Positions 30,956-42,338 of a stretch of 64,000 nt of DNA are shown here, one piece after another. The DNA lies in the NCBI GenBank assembly GCA_033725935.1, contig MU867085.1, forward strand, positions 186,001 through 250,000, in the 5' to 3' direction. The notes beneath the pieces are model-generated. The model saw only the letters and a list, made by a program, of their open reading frames with translations, was not told the origin of the DNA and ran no database searches. Position numbers and translations under genes: made by a program. The first letter of the stretch is position 1; every line of letters starts with the position of its first letter. This DNA comes from Cladorrhinum sp. PSN259. Lineage: Eukaryota > Ascomycota > Sordariomycetes > Sordariales > Podosporaceae.

Positions 30956-33900
30956 TTAGATGGCCGAAGCGATTTGTAGCATAACTGACAAGGCCCCTCC
31001 TCGTTCGCCGGGGTTCCGCATAACCATCATTTGTTTGTCCTTTTTGCTGCTGGAATCCTTTCCTTTCTTCTGGGGTGACGAGTTGCGAGATTTGCTGGGC
31101 CGACGGGATACTGCCGCCAACTGCTCTACACGGTGCTGGAGCTCAATGACCTGTCCGCTAGCAGACTCGTAAGCATGCTGAACGGAGTTGTAGGACTGCT
31201 GGACAGAGTTGAGAGACTCCTGCGTCGTGACGAGTTGCTGCTGCGTGTTGCGAAGTTGTGTAGATAGTGCCGTCCTCTCCTCGATAAGTGCTGCGGTCTC
31301 GTTAATTCTCCGGGTGATCTCGGCGTTGGTGGCGTCCAATTCAGCTCTCAGGCCTGCAGATACAGCATCCGGATCTCTGTTGGCCTCGGACTTGAGCTGG
31401 GTCACCTTGTCCTGGAGGTCCATGATAGTATCCTGAAGAGCTGTGACCCTACCTTCAGCCGTGGTCTTGGCCGACTGGAGTTGTGGAATCCTGTCTGCCT
31501 CGACCTGGGCCTGGGTAAGCTTGCCTTCGATAATGGCGATCGTACCCTGAAGCTCGGCAACGCGGTTCTCCAATGTACTCTGCAACTCTGCAACGCGAGC
31601 GTCCATCGTGCTTTGGAGCTGGGCAACTTGGCCCTCAGCAACCGCCTTCTCACCAGAGAGCACAGGAATCTTGTCTGCCTCAGCTTGGAGCACCGAGATC
31701 TTACCCTCGAGCTCTGAGATCTTGCCCTCCAGTTCAACTACCTTGGCTTCGACTTCAGCCTTTGCCTCCGCAAGATAATTGAGCCTCTCCGCCTGGACCT
31801 GCAGAGTGGCCTTCTCGACAATAAGCCTCTCAATGTTGGTGTTGGCGATATCGAGAGAAGTTCGGAGGTCACCCATGTCACCGCTCACTTCGAGTTTCTG
31901 GCTTGCAAGAGACATGTTGGCAGCCTTGGAACCGGCAAGATCGATATTGAGGGTGTCGATCTCACTTTGCTTCTCGGCGATGTCCGCTTGGAGTCCTTCA
32001 ACCTGGGTCTGCAAGCCAGCCTTGTCGGATTCGAGGCCTTCGATGATAGCCTGAAGATTGCTCACCATGGCCTTGCTTGCGCTCAGTTCCTCCTCGAGGG
32101 TGGCAACCTTCGCCGACTTGTCTGAGTCGGAGGTCGTCAACTCCTCGATCTGAACCTTGAGCGTAGCAATCTCTCCATGGGCCCTCTCCAGCTGGCTCTC
32201 AACTTCGGCCTTGTCCTTCTCGACGTTTGTCTTGGTGATTTCCAGCGACTCCTTGTCCTTTTCGAGCTCATCAATTCTTGCCTTGAGTGGGATTTGGCCC
32301 TCGTCGATCTCCTTTTGGAGAGATGCCCGGGTCTCCTCGGCTTGCTTGAGCAGCGCAGTCTTGGTTTCCTCGGCTTCCCGAAGAAGGGATGTCCGGGTCG
32401 CCTCAGCTTCCCTCTCAAGCTCTGCCCGGGTTTCCTCGGCATCTTTCCGGAGCGCTGCCTTCTCGTCGTTGGCTTTCTTCTGAAGCGCGGCCCTTTCCTC
32501 GTCGGCTCGGTTGATGAGAGCTGCTCTCTCCTCGGCGGCTGTCTTCAGATAGGTTGCTTTCTCTTCAGCGGCAGCCTTCTGATACGCGAGCTTGTCGTTC
32601 TGGGCTGCCTCCTTCGTGTTGCGTTGATCTTCCTCGGCGGCCTTCTTTGCGCCTGCAAGGTCCTCCACTCGGGCTGTTAGGGTGTCGACATGTGCTTTAA
32701 GTTGATCGCGGGAAGCAGTCAACTCTGCAATCTCCTTGTCCTTGGTATCGCGCTGTTCTTGAAGAGTGGCCTTGGCGACCTCGAGGGCAGAAATCTTGTT
32801 GGACAAGAGAGTCTCGTGCTCCTCGCGGTCTTCCTGGAACCTGTCCATATCCCTGGTCAAGTTGTGAAGCTTTTCCTCGACCTTTGCCTTGGCCGCCTTC
32901 ATGTCGTCGCGTTCCTGCTCGGCGTCCAAGATCATGTTCCTCTGCAGGTCCATGGTGCTCTTATACTCCTCAATCGCTGCCTTGGCAGAGCTGAGCCTTG
33001 CTTGTAGCTCCTGCTTGGAGGTTCGCTCGTCATCGCGCTCCTGCTCAACCTCGACAAGCACTCCCTGATTGTAAGCGCCGTTGCTTCGGAGCTCCTCAAT
33101 CATTGCCTTCTGAGCCTCAAGCTTGGCGGCAAGCTCTTCCTTGGCCTTGCGCTCCATGTCACGCTCCCTCTCGATAACCATGCGCAACTTGTCAACAGCC
33201 TCGCACTCCTTCTCCACAGCGACCTTTTCCTTGAATGTCGACTGAAGCTCCTGGCGGATGGAAACTATCCTTGCTGAACTGTTGTCAACATCCATCTTAA
33301 GCTTCTCCTCCCTATCGCGAAGAGCTCGGGTCTCAGCCTCAAGCTGCTCGATCCGGTGTCGCATGGACCGCTCCATGTCTTGGCGGCGGTGTTCCTGGTC
33401 CCAGTGGTACCTGTTGTCAATAGCGGCAATGGATGGTGGAAGAAGTTTGATTCGGCCATCGCTGGTGATCTCCCGTCCTGCCGTTTGCTGGGGGATGGTA
33501 GAGATGGTAGGGATGGTATTGGTAGAAGCAGGGCGACGTTGAACCACATGCCGGCCCTGACCGGGGTTGGGCTTGGCAGGAGGGGCAGAGCTGGCCACGC
33601 TGGAACTAGACCCGATGACGCTCGGGGTGAAGCGGACAGAAGGTGCTGACTTGACGGTATTGGCAATGGTGTGGGTAACGGTGTTGTCGGTTTCTGTTTC
33701 GTCACTTGCGCAAGACTCAGAGTCTGAGGATGTTGATGACATGGAGACCACGGTGGTGGCTTCAGTTGTGGATGAAAGATCTGAGGTCTCGGAGACGGCA
33801 GATTCGGTTTCCAGGTCTGGCTCCGAGTCGCGGTAGTCATGGCGATCAAGTCGGTCGTAAGAAGAGCGCTCTACCTGTCTGTTGCCGTCTGGCATATATT

Positions 33901-34354
33901 GCGAAGACATGGCACTCACGTTACGCTGTGGTGGAACATGATAAGATGATGATGATGGTCGGGAAGGCCTGAGAGTTTGTCGTTGTTCCCCTCCTTGGAA
34001 CTTGGCCTTGAGAACCTTTCGGGGCAATTGTGCGTTTGATGATGTGCCTGCTGCGGAGGGTGCAAGCCGAGGTGATGGCATGGGAGAAGTTCTGGCGCTC
34101 GAGTTTTCGGATTCGACTCCGACACCGGGTACATTGGAGGAGGTGATGGAAGTATCAGAGTTTCTCCGTGGTCGTGGCGATGGTCGAGTTGAGGGTGTCT
34201 TGCGAAGAATGGACTTGGGTTGTTGTTGTTGTTGCTGCTGCTGCTGCTCTGGCCATTCTGCTGGTCTGCTGGCGTTGCTTCTTCCCGCCTCTGAACCGGG
34301 CGCTACTGAGCCTCCCGACCTCGGCCGAAGGTATTGTCGTAGTCCGTCCATCAT
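30956..34354 (-). CDS. Large coiled-coil protein with disordered Ser-rich N-terminus
   Basis: Protein of 1132 aa, single exon. The first 300 residues are Ser/Pro/Arg-rich and probably disordered, with a poly-Gln run (CAG/CAA codons, about residues 36-46) and an acidic Ser patch. From about 310 to 1085 it is almost unbroken heptad-type helix rich in Glu, Lys, Ala and Leu (EELRSNGAYNQG, KATLQEQRDTKDKEI, AEERAALINRADEERAAL). Part of this region consists of near-regular Ala/Glu/Thr/Arg repeats such as EETRASLQKEIDE. The tail is basic (RRPSKSRNSSPQKKGKDSSSKKDKQ). It is thus a rod-like scaffold, e.g. for cytoskeleton, septum or organelle tethering; the sequence alone does not tell which. Two adjacent ATGs begin it. 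There is no signal peptide or membrane segment. Confidence 0.85.
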   Translation of the reverse strand: MMDGLRQYLRPRSGGSVAPGSEAGRSNASRPAEWPEQQQQQQQQQPKSILRKTPSTRPSPRPRRNSDTSITSSNVPGVGVESENSSARTSPMPSPRLAPSAAGTSSNAQLPRKVLKAKFQGGEQRQTLRPSRPSSSSYHVPPQRNVSAMSSQYMPDGNRQVERSSYDRLDRHDYRDSEPDLETESAVSETSDLSSTTEATTVVSMSSTSSDSESCASDETETDNTVTHTIANTVKSAPSVRFTPSVIGSSSSVASSAPPAKPNPGQGRHVVQRRPASTNTIPTISTIPQQTAGREITSDGRIKLLPPSIAAIDNRYHWDQEHRRQDMERSMRHRIEQLEAETRALRDREEKLKMDVDNSSARIVSIRQELQSTFKEKVAVEKECEAVDKLRMVIERERDMERKAKEELAAKLEAQKAMIEELRSNGAYNQGVLVEVEQERDDERTSKQELQARLSSAKAAIEEYKSTMDLQRNMILDAEQERDDMKAAKAKVEEKLHNLTRDMDRFQEDREEHETLLSNKISALEVAKATLQEQRDTKDKEIAELTASRDQLKAHVDTLTARVEDLAGAKKAAEEDQRNTKEAAQNDKLAYQKAAAEEKATYLKTAAEERAALINRADEERAALQKKANDEKAALRKDAEETRAELEREAEATRTSLLREAEETKTALLKQAEETRASLQKEIDEGQIPLKARIDELEKDKESLEITKTNVEKDKAEVESQLERAHGEIATLKVQIEELTTSDSDKSAKVATLEEELSASKAMVSNLQAIIEGLESDKAGLQTQVEGLQADIAEKQSEIDTLNIDLAGSKAANMSLASQKLEVSGDMGDLRTSLDIANTNIERLIVEKATLQVQAERLNYLAEAKAEVEAKVVELEGKISELEGKISVLQAEADKIPVLSGEKAVAEGQVAQLQSTMDARVAELQSTLENRVAELQGTIAIIEGKLTQAQVEADRIPQLQSAKTTAEGRVTALQDTIMDLQDKVTQLKSEANRDPDAVSAGLRAELDATNAEITRRINETAALIEERTALSTQLRNTQQQLVTTQESLNSVQQSYNSVQHAYESASGQVIELQHRVEQLAAVSRRPSKSRNSSPQKKGKDSSSKKDKQMMVMRNPGERGGALSVMLQIASAI

Positions 34355-37300
34355 GGTGGCGATATTTTGCGGGGTGTTGTAATGTGTGTCTCCTCCTATT
34401 GCGGAGTGTTGTAGTTGTAGTTATGTTGATGTTGGTTAATGTTGCTCAAGTCCCTTGGCTGTGGTGTTGTGGAAGCTGAGAGATTAATCCGGTGTCACGA
34501 GGGGTCATAAGACGGAAGAACACGGTGGAATTTCTTGCTAAATCTGTTTGCTTGTGGGCTGCGTCTTGCGCGTGCCGTTGGCGTGTGATGCAGTCCTCAA
34601 GGGGAGGGGGTGGGATATGGAGCAAAGCGGGACACAAGCAGGCTAGAACGTGCAGGAGGGGGGGGGGAACCGGCGTGGTTTTTGAGGATGGATGTCCAGG
34701 GCAGGTGGAGATGTTGGGGGGCGGATGGCGGCTCCCGGATCCCAAGACGACAAGTCCCGCATTAGCCCTGGAAGGGTGCCAGAACGGGAAGTGGAGGAAG
34801 ATCACCTCAGCTTCCAGGATATTCGCCTCTGTTCGTTGTCGATTCGCTCTCCTTTGCTCGCCTGCGACCTCACTGGAACACCGGACGAAGAACAGCAAAC
34901 ACGGTCCGCGACAGCAACAGCTAACAGCTAACAGGTGACTCACAGCCTCGTCAACAGCTCAATCGGGTAAAGAACTGGGTGATTTGTGTGGTTTGTGTGT
35001 GGCAGGGAAATTGGAGGAATGGCATTGGGCAGAGCTATGGGAAAATTGGTGACGACGAGGTAAAAAATTGCATGTTTGAGATATCAGGCTCGAAGATTGG
35101 AGGCAGCAGCAGCTAGGCTGGGGTCATGGAAAGCAGCGGGATGGAATGGAATGGGTGTAAGGGAACGGCTCAAGTGTGCGTGGGGAAAAAAAACCTTGAC
35201 CTAGCGGGGTGATCGGTCTCTGCCCGACTCCTTCCCCTTCAAGGATGCAATGTTCCAGATGATGTTCCTCATGATCCAGTTAGAGAAGGTGCAAGGCAGG
35301 GCCCGTGATACCCTTTGCGCCCGGTGGTTGCCACCCATTGCCGAATCCTCTCTCGTTTTTCGCTTTTTCCCAAATTTCCAGATTTCCAGTATGACGGCAC
35401 CTGAGTGCAGTAGAGCGATATGCAGGATGCAGGCTTGAAGCAGCGAGACGATCGGTGACTTGCACCACTCGACGTTGCTCCTTCCGTCAATCACAACCCG
35501 AAATGAAAGTATCAGCGGCTCAGGGCAGGGAGCTGCCACCTGATCCCCGCCAATCATAAAAGACCGGCAGCGCAAAATTACCCGGGCTTTGACGGTTGGG
35601 CATCGTTGGGCCACGACAGCCAAATTCTGATTTCCCTCACTCGGCGTTCTCGACGTGGACCTCCGCAATTCGCGATTTCTTCCAGGTTCCTCGTCTCCCT
35701 TCCCAGCCTCCGGTCTGCACCAGAGCGCACACTACTGCATACTACGGCTGCACCAATTATGCGTCTGCCCCATCGAGTGATTGGCGATTGGATGCCCAAT
35801 TTTTGCGAATCGCCCAATTGTCTCAGGTTTGTCAATGCATGTTTCCTTTTTCATCTCGTCATATATGCCTCGGAGGCAGCCCTTTCAAGGACACACACAG
35901 CACAGCCATGGACATTCCTGTCGAAACTCTTGTCGGTGAACGCACAGAAAGGAAAAATCACTCAAACGGCTCCCGAGGTTGCGACCTTACACTGTGTAAA
36001 CCCCGTCGTCTTACTCACGACTGTTGCGGCCTGAAGCGATCCATTTCTCAACATATGCCATCGCATATTATCGACAACATCTCGAAACCGAACACATGTC
36101 CGTCCGCGAGTGTCTCAGTGAGAGCCGCACCAGGCACGAATTTGGCGATATTCAGAGTCCCCACCTTGGATCCATGCCGGGGCTGGGGTTAGAGCGGGCC
36201 GGGCCTTGATTGTAACCCTGTCTCCCTGTCTGGACTGTTGACTTTCTTTTGAAAGTCGAGACCGACATCGACGGACCGTTATGTTCACCCTTCACCGCCC
36301 TTCTACACGTGGAATTAACGGTGGTGATAGTGGGTATCTGCCCCGGATTTTACCATTTGCTGTGGACCCCATCATGGTTTTAGTTTTCCCTCATACGATC
36401 GATCATATCCACCGGTTCCTTATCTCCTGTGGCACGCCTGAATGGAGATACTCACAGACCACGTCACTTCGTCTCGTTGCTTCATTTTCCCCATTAATTA
36501 CTTGAAACGAGACACTGCTCGACGACGTGTACGGTAAGTGGAGTACAGATAAAAATTACTACTGTGATGTCCCGTCGGGCATAGCAGCACGAGCCAGCTG
36601 CTGCCCCTCGAGAAGAACCAATAATCTGCCACTCATACGGGTGCTCCGGAACGAAGAACAGGCGGTGAGGAGTTTTTGTTGATGTCAATTTGGAAGCATA
36701 TAATAGGACGGGCCCATTCTCGTGTGTTTGTCTCGTTGCAGCAGTCACCGCATCTTCATGAGGCATTGATCGTGACCATACTGCACATCTGAGATGAGAT
36801 GAGAGACCAAGAGATCCATGATACTCCGCCAATTCTGCCTAGGTCTCTACACCAGATGCCTCGTCTCACGGCTGCCTGGGTAAGGTAGTGAGCGACCCAA
36901 CGTCAGGGCATCACTGTTCAAAGTGGATTAATGTAACTCTGCGGCTCTTTTCTTTTTCGTGATGTGGTTGATATTTCAGGCAAATCAAAAAATGAATGGT
37001 TTGTCTTGTTTGCCCTGCCTCGCCACCGCGTGAAACAAACCCAACATTTGCTATCTACGTGTATGGTGTGGTGTAAACCGTTCTGTGAGAACCTATGAAC
37101 AGCGAGGCAATACGTCCACTTACGTCAACACGTCAAAAGGCTGTGTTGCAGCCAACGAGGGGATTGGAGGGCTGGCTTCGAGGTGAGGTTGGGCTCTTAC
37201 GCCCGATACGCTCGTTTGTGCATTGATCTGGGACGACTCCCATGGTGTTATCATAGCAAGGTGAGTTTTTAACCTTCACTCCCCCCCCCTTGGCCTACGA

Positions 37301-39228
37301 CCGGTCCAGGTCCGGACTTTCACGATCAGAATCGGACACGGGGACGGCCATCCAATTTCCAAATCGGGTCGGGGATGCATCCAAGTGGACCTCGGAAAAT
37401 GCCGTCTTCGCGGATCCGGCATCCAGCGTCGCATTCCGATTCCCTTTCCGGAAGTAAACATGCTGGAGTTTTCCGTTAGCGTCCAGAATGCTCAACTCAG
37501 CAGTCGATCCGATGGCATCAGTCTTCCGCACAGGTTGCGGCCCGTTTGAATCTCGCCATCTCCGATCATGTCGGATCGTCTAGATTATAAGAAGGACGTC
37601 TGGAATGTCTAGTTGTCAAGATCCACATCTGCATACTGCGGGATCTTTAGATACTTGCTCGTCCCTGACTCGCTAACTTTGCATCCTGCGGGTAAGGGAA
37701 ACCATCCTAGAGTGGCGAGCTTCAACTCTCCACCAGTTTTTCTGCCCTATGTATCCGCCAGGGGTAAAATACGACCGGGGAATGTGTGCAGGGCACGCAG
37801 GGCTAACTTTGCTGTCCTTTTCTGTCCAATCAAGTGTCTATCGAGGGAAAACGATCAATGTGCACAAAATGAAGTGGAAGAAGATCGGGTACCTATCAAA
37901 ATCTGTTCAGGGGGGAGCCCCGGGCGAATAGCTCCAGCATCTTTCACAGGTAACGTACGTCACCTCGCATGATGCAACTGGACTTGCAGTTTGCTGGTTT
38001 TTTTTTGGTTTTTTTTTGTTTTTCCAATTCCCAGTCCCGGCCCAATGATCCCGTAGTTGGCTCTCCCGGGTCCCAGTCTGTCGGGTCCAACCAGTCAGGT
38101 AAGGCGTCTCCAGGTTTGTTTACTACTGGCGGGAATATGAAAGACTGTTTTTGATTCGATGGGCCGGATCAGCCCCTAAAGATATTACACGTATCATTCA
38201 GATTTTTCATAGTTGCACTTTTCCGAACCAGAAAACCGATCAATAGGAGACTGCAGGTACGTAAAGGGAGCCCGCATATCGGCTATGGGTGTGTGACTTG
38301 CCTTGCAGGATTTTTGTGTTGTTGTTGTTGCCCCTGGCCCTATCCGATATCAGACCGCTTGTCTGCAGACACGAAGAATGTTTTGAATTTTTTTCTTCAA
38401 ATATACTTTTCTTGTTTTTTTCTGGGGGATTTGTTTTGCATGAAAATCATGTGCGTTTCAGGGGCTATTCAAGCTGCCAGTCGAGCCAAGTCCCACCATC
38501 TCGAAGCCACGACAGACAACAGGTGGGTTGATGCGAGATAAGATGCTATCCGATCATCCGATCCTGGGGAAAAATGTCCACTCTACTATTGAAAAAAAAA
38601 GATCGGCTATCAGCATCTCCATTTTTACAACGGCTCTGACCTCAGCTTGAAACTACTGCTGACAGCATGGCCCCCTGAAAAGAATGCTGTGCAGTTAGCC
38701 CATCTCCAGGAGAAACGTGTTCTAAATCTGGAAGACAACAAGCCCTTTTACAACACAAAAATTGCTAGATTCAAATGCGGATATGTTCTGCTTTCTTTTT
38801 TGCCTCGGATGGATGACGGGAGAGATGATATTGGCATTCGGATATCGTGATTTTGTGTGATTGACAGGTATCACTGGCATCGGATAAAGACAGGGAGGCA
38901 CGAACAACACGAGATTCTAAATCGGGTGATGGGATTCTGATAGGTAGATTAACTTGGTGCTGCCAACTGGCTGAAGGCGAAGTGAGGCGAGTCACCGTAG
39001 CGGAATGTGTTGTGTGGGGTGGTGGTGTGTTTCGGACTTCTAATCAGACCCAGGGCTGTTGCAAACAGTTTGCTCAGTCCACAGAGCACGAACAGCACAT
39101 TGATCGGGGACCATGGTCTTTTGCCCTGTCATGTATGCCATATGTCAGTGTGTAAGTTGCATGTGCGACGTGTGGGTTCAGCTGAGGCGGATCTCGTTAC
39201 ATGAATCCGATCAACAGCTCTGACCAGC
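34355..39228. other. Gene-poor region, left part
   Basis: Nothing recognised over 4.9 kb. The first part is the coiled-coil gene promoter. ORFs of up to 198 codons (e.g. 35596-36192 plus) overlap equally long frames and lack domains, signal peptides or plausible splice continuations. Confidence 0.5.
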
Positions 39229-39347
39229 ACATACGACCATACCCTCAAGAAAACTCGGCATCCCGTCCGCTCTGCCCTAGATAATCTTGAGAGGGCTAGA
39301 TTAGTACCTAGGTGGGTGACCACTGGGGAATCCCTGGTGTTGTATGT
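39229..39347 (+). rRNA. 5S ribosomal RNA, dispersed single gene
   Basis: A 119 nt gene starts ACATACGACCATA and ends TGGTGTTGTATGT, and its ends pair as helix I. Helix II pairs CCCTCAAGA with TCTTGAGAGGG (a one-base bulge). The conserved loop segments GCATCCCGTCCGCTCTGCC and the internal control region GGTGGGTGACCAC followed by GGAATCCC are present. A TTTTGATTTTT tract follows for pol III termination. A solitary 5S gene away from the rDNA unit is normal in many Pezizomycotina such as Neurospora. Confidence 0.95.
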
Positions 39348-42266
39348 ATGTTTTGATTTTTGACTCCATCGTGAAGTCTTGGCGATATCTGGTGTTGACA
39401 GAACCAAACGTTGCTCACAATTTTTTATTTTTTGGGGAGTTTTTTTTATCAGCCACAAACCATGTACATATTTGTTTTAACCCATGGGTCTCTTAATCAC
39501 TTTCTTGCCGAGTAAAGGACTATTCAGCAAGGGTAACATATGAGGGGAGAAGACTCCGAAGAGGAACGATCATGCACTTTCAAACGGCTTCCACTTCGAG
39601 TATGGTAGCTACAAGAGACCAGGATCCCTGGACCCTGCTGCCACGACCCTGTCTGTACCCACAACCGACCCCTTGTACTACGGGTGTAGGCTGAGACCTG
39701 TATGCAGTTCTGCAAACGGCATAGGGAGCTGATCTTCGTATGCAGGATCAAGGGAGTAGATCTAAAGCCAAAACGAGGAGACTTGAGTAAGTCTTCAGAA
39801 CACCACCGATAGAACTTGACTCGCGCAATACTGGACATCCTCACTTCCGTTCCATCCACGTTTCTTCACTTTTCGTTCCCATCTCGTGCTCATTTGAGCA
39901 GATTCGAAGGGAGTGATATGAGATCACAGTTCTAGACCGTATCCACAGCTTCAGTTTTCTCCTCGGACGTCTTGGTATATGGTTGACCCATCAAACGCTC
40001 CAATACTAGACCTTGAGCCTTTCTACCAGCATAGTCTAGGCCGTTCTGGTGGCAATACTTACTTGCAAACGGCGATCGCTGTCAAGAGTCTCCGATCGTG
40101 AATGTGGAGGTGGCTTTGCATGAACTATTGAACATCCAAGGAGACAGGGTGCATAGATAAGAACTATACACCGTGGTGTGAAAGTAGGTGTACAGGTAGA
40201 TATTCCTATGTTAACGCCTAGTGTACACTCAGCCCTAAGCGTGCATCAATGTCACGGTCCACTTTCAAACCTCTCCATACATCTCTTGCCAATGCTCCTT
40301 AGTATACACTTGTTCGTATAGCTCCTCAGACATCTCGCTGACTCACCTTCACCTATCCACACACCTACCCCTCAGGCTACAACTACCCCCCGCTCGGTGT
40401 GAGAGTAATATGGGCCAGACCTCATCTAACTGGTACAGGTGTTAGCGTATTTGATACAGTTACAAATAATTGCATAACTGGATATTCTGTAACTCAATCT
40501 GGACAGAACTGCAGTACTATCGTAAGCCTCGGATAGAAACTTGTTCTCACAAGACGCCACGCATGTAAACTCGTGTTCTTGAGCAGTCAACATTGAGCAG
40601 CCCGCTCGGGATCTAGACCACGACCTTGGTCCTGAGAATAGAAATTCTGCTTCGGAACTTAGAACACATGAGAATATCTTGTCCATCCTATTCTTAGAAA
40701 AAAAAAAAAAAGAAAACATGGGGCTCGAATCATCTCGGTCTACAACAAGTTGGACGTTGACTCAACTTCTGTGTAACCTACAAAATCCTCCCAAATAGTA
40801 ACTTCCCGCGGGAGACAGACACGCATGTACCTCGTATTCTCCAGCAGCAAGAGCTCGGAAAAAGTCTGCCCTACTAATCTAGACCATAACTGTTACGGAA
40901 AAATAAAACCGTCAAACGGGAGACCAGACACGTCACGGTGAAATTTCTATTCCTCGCTAGCGTAATAGCACTGTTGCATGTACTGATGCCATCTTCATCT
41001 TCATGTTTTTTTATATTGCGTGGCAGGTACTTTTCACCTGGGAAGGAGAAAGTCACGACCTCACCATGAACTGAGAAATAGCAAAGTGACGAGGAACTTG
41101 AAGGGACTTGGAAGGTAGGTGATGTGAGCTGTGCTGCTGCACGAGCCCCTGAGTATCTGGTATGGTTATTATATACGAACAAGTCACCGTAATTTTAACT
41201 GCGCCCTTCTTTATTGGTCAAAGGGGGCCTCTATGCCCACGTGGCGAGTGTTCTACTACAGCCATCAGACAAAGAAACATGAGAGATGCCGACTCTGATC
41301 TCAACTACCACTGGCAGCCGAAATCTTGGGTGATGCCTATTATGAGAAGCCACTGGCACCGTGCCTGTACATGTAGCCTCACTACCCCTTTTAACACTTG
41401 AAGTTCAAATGTTTCCTGTGCCAACGGCCAGAGTGACACATTTATGATGGTACACGACTACATAGTCATTGGCACATACCAACTTGAAGCCGTCCTGACA
41501 AAGGAGACATGTCAGGATGCAGTCAGCATCACCAAAGTTAGTATCTACCTTGACCACACTCACATTCACACTTATTGTGATGCGGCGGAAGCAATGGGAA
41601 AAACATTAGCTGCTCTGGAAGTGATCATGGCCCACATGAATCACAGTAGGAAATTTACTTTTCTAACTTGGGTGTCAAGATTACGATTTGATCAGCCAGA
41701 TGGCAAGCACCTGTGCACCTACACCGGCCGAGTATTTCTTAGCATCATCATCTTCTTCCTCAAGCATCTCACCCAGTCAAGGGCTTTTTGATTTTATTAC
41801 ATAGACCGGAGGCTGACCAGCACTAGGAATATATTCAAAAGAGCCATTCTCAAGTCCTCCCAGTGGTTTTACCGGGAAACTTCCGCTTCCGTGACTATCG
41901 GCGAGGTTTGTTCCTGTTACCCGATGCAAATGGCAGCCTTTGGATCCCAGCGTGAGAGATATCGCGAGATAAATGCTTGGACAAGTGTCTACATCAAGGG
42001 AACTGGCAGAGATCATGTCGATGGAAACATAAGCTTGGAAGCCAGCATATTGTTCCTTGCCAGCGGGTCGACAACCGAGTACAACAAACCTAGAGTTTGT
42101 CCATTACTCTTTCACGAATTTCCTGTTGTGCAGAAATTATCTTTTTTGCGGCAGCTTACCTTTTCCATAAGCCAGGTATACAGGGCAAGGCTCACATGTG
42201 AACCTGGAATAAATGTGGCAAAGCGATAAAAAGAGGAGAGGGAAAAAGCCAAAAAAAAAAAAGAGA
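39348..42266. other. Gene-poor region, middle part
   Basis: No gene recognised. It contains a diverged repeat family (39.88-40.89 kb) and an A14 run (40698-40711). ORFs at 41444-41791 (plus) and 41777-42016 (minus) have no known domain and no convincing splice partners. Confidence 0.5.
39883..40886. repeat. Three diverged copies of a local repeat
   Basis: Copies at about 39883-39938, 40558-40620 and 40820-40886 share a CTCGTGTTC..GAGCAG block followed 25-40 nt later by TCTAGACC. The last two share a longer stretch (CACGCATGTA at 40558 and 40820; ATCTAGACCA at 40611 and 40877) with an offset near 262-266 bp. Read by eye. Confidence 0.5.
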
Positions 42267-42338
42267 TAGCTGCAACTGGTTTCGATCCAGTGTCCTCCGG
42301 GTTATGAGCCCGGCGCGCTTCCGCTGCGCCATGCAGCT
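42267..42338 (-). tRNA. Initiator tRNA-Met(CAT)
   Basis: Cloverleaf of 72 nt without intron. Acceptor AGCTGCA/TGCAGCT has the A1-T72 pair typical of eukaryotic initiators, with discriminator A. The D arm is GGCGCAGCGGAAGCGC. The anticodon stem CCGGG/CCCGG encloses CTCATAA. The T loop reads ATCGAAA instead of TTCRANN, the initiator-specific form. A long A run on the plus strand (42251-42262) gives the pol III T terminator. Confidence 0.95.

Noticed and set aside
35596..36192. 198-codon plus ORF
   Set aside because: It overlaps a 142-codon ORF in another frame on the same strand, is rich in Cys/His/Arg without pattern, and has no recognisable fold.
37276..37531. Minus ORF with a beta-strand-like pattern (ELSILDANGKLQHVYF)
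   Set aside because: It looks somewhat protein-like and could be a gene fragment, but neither flanking exons nor a family could be found.
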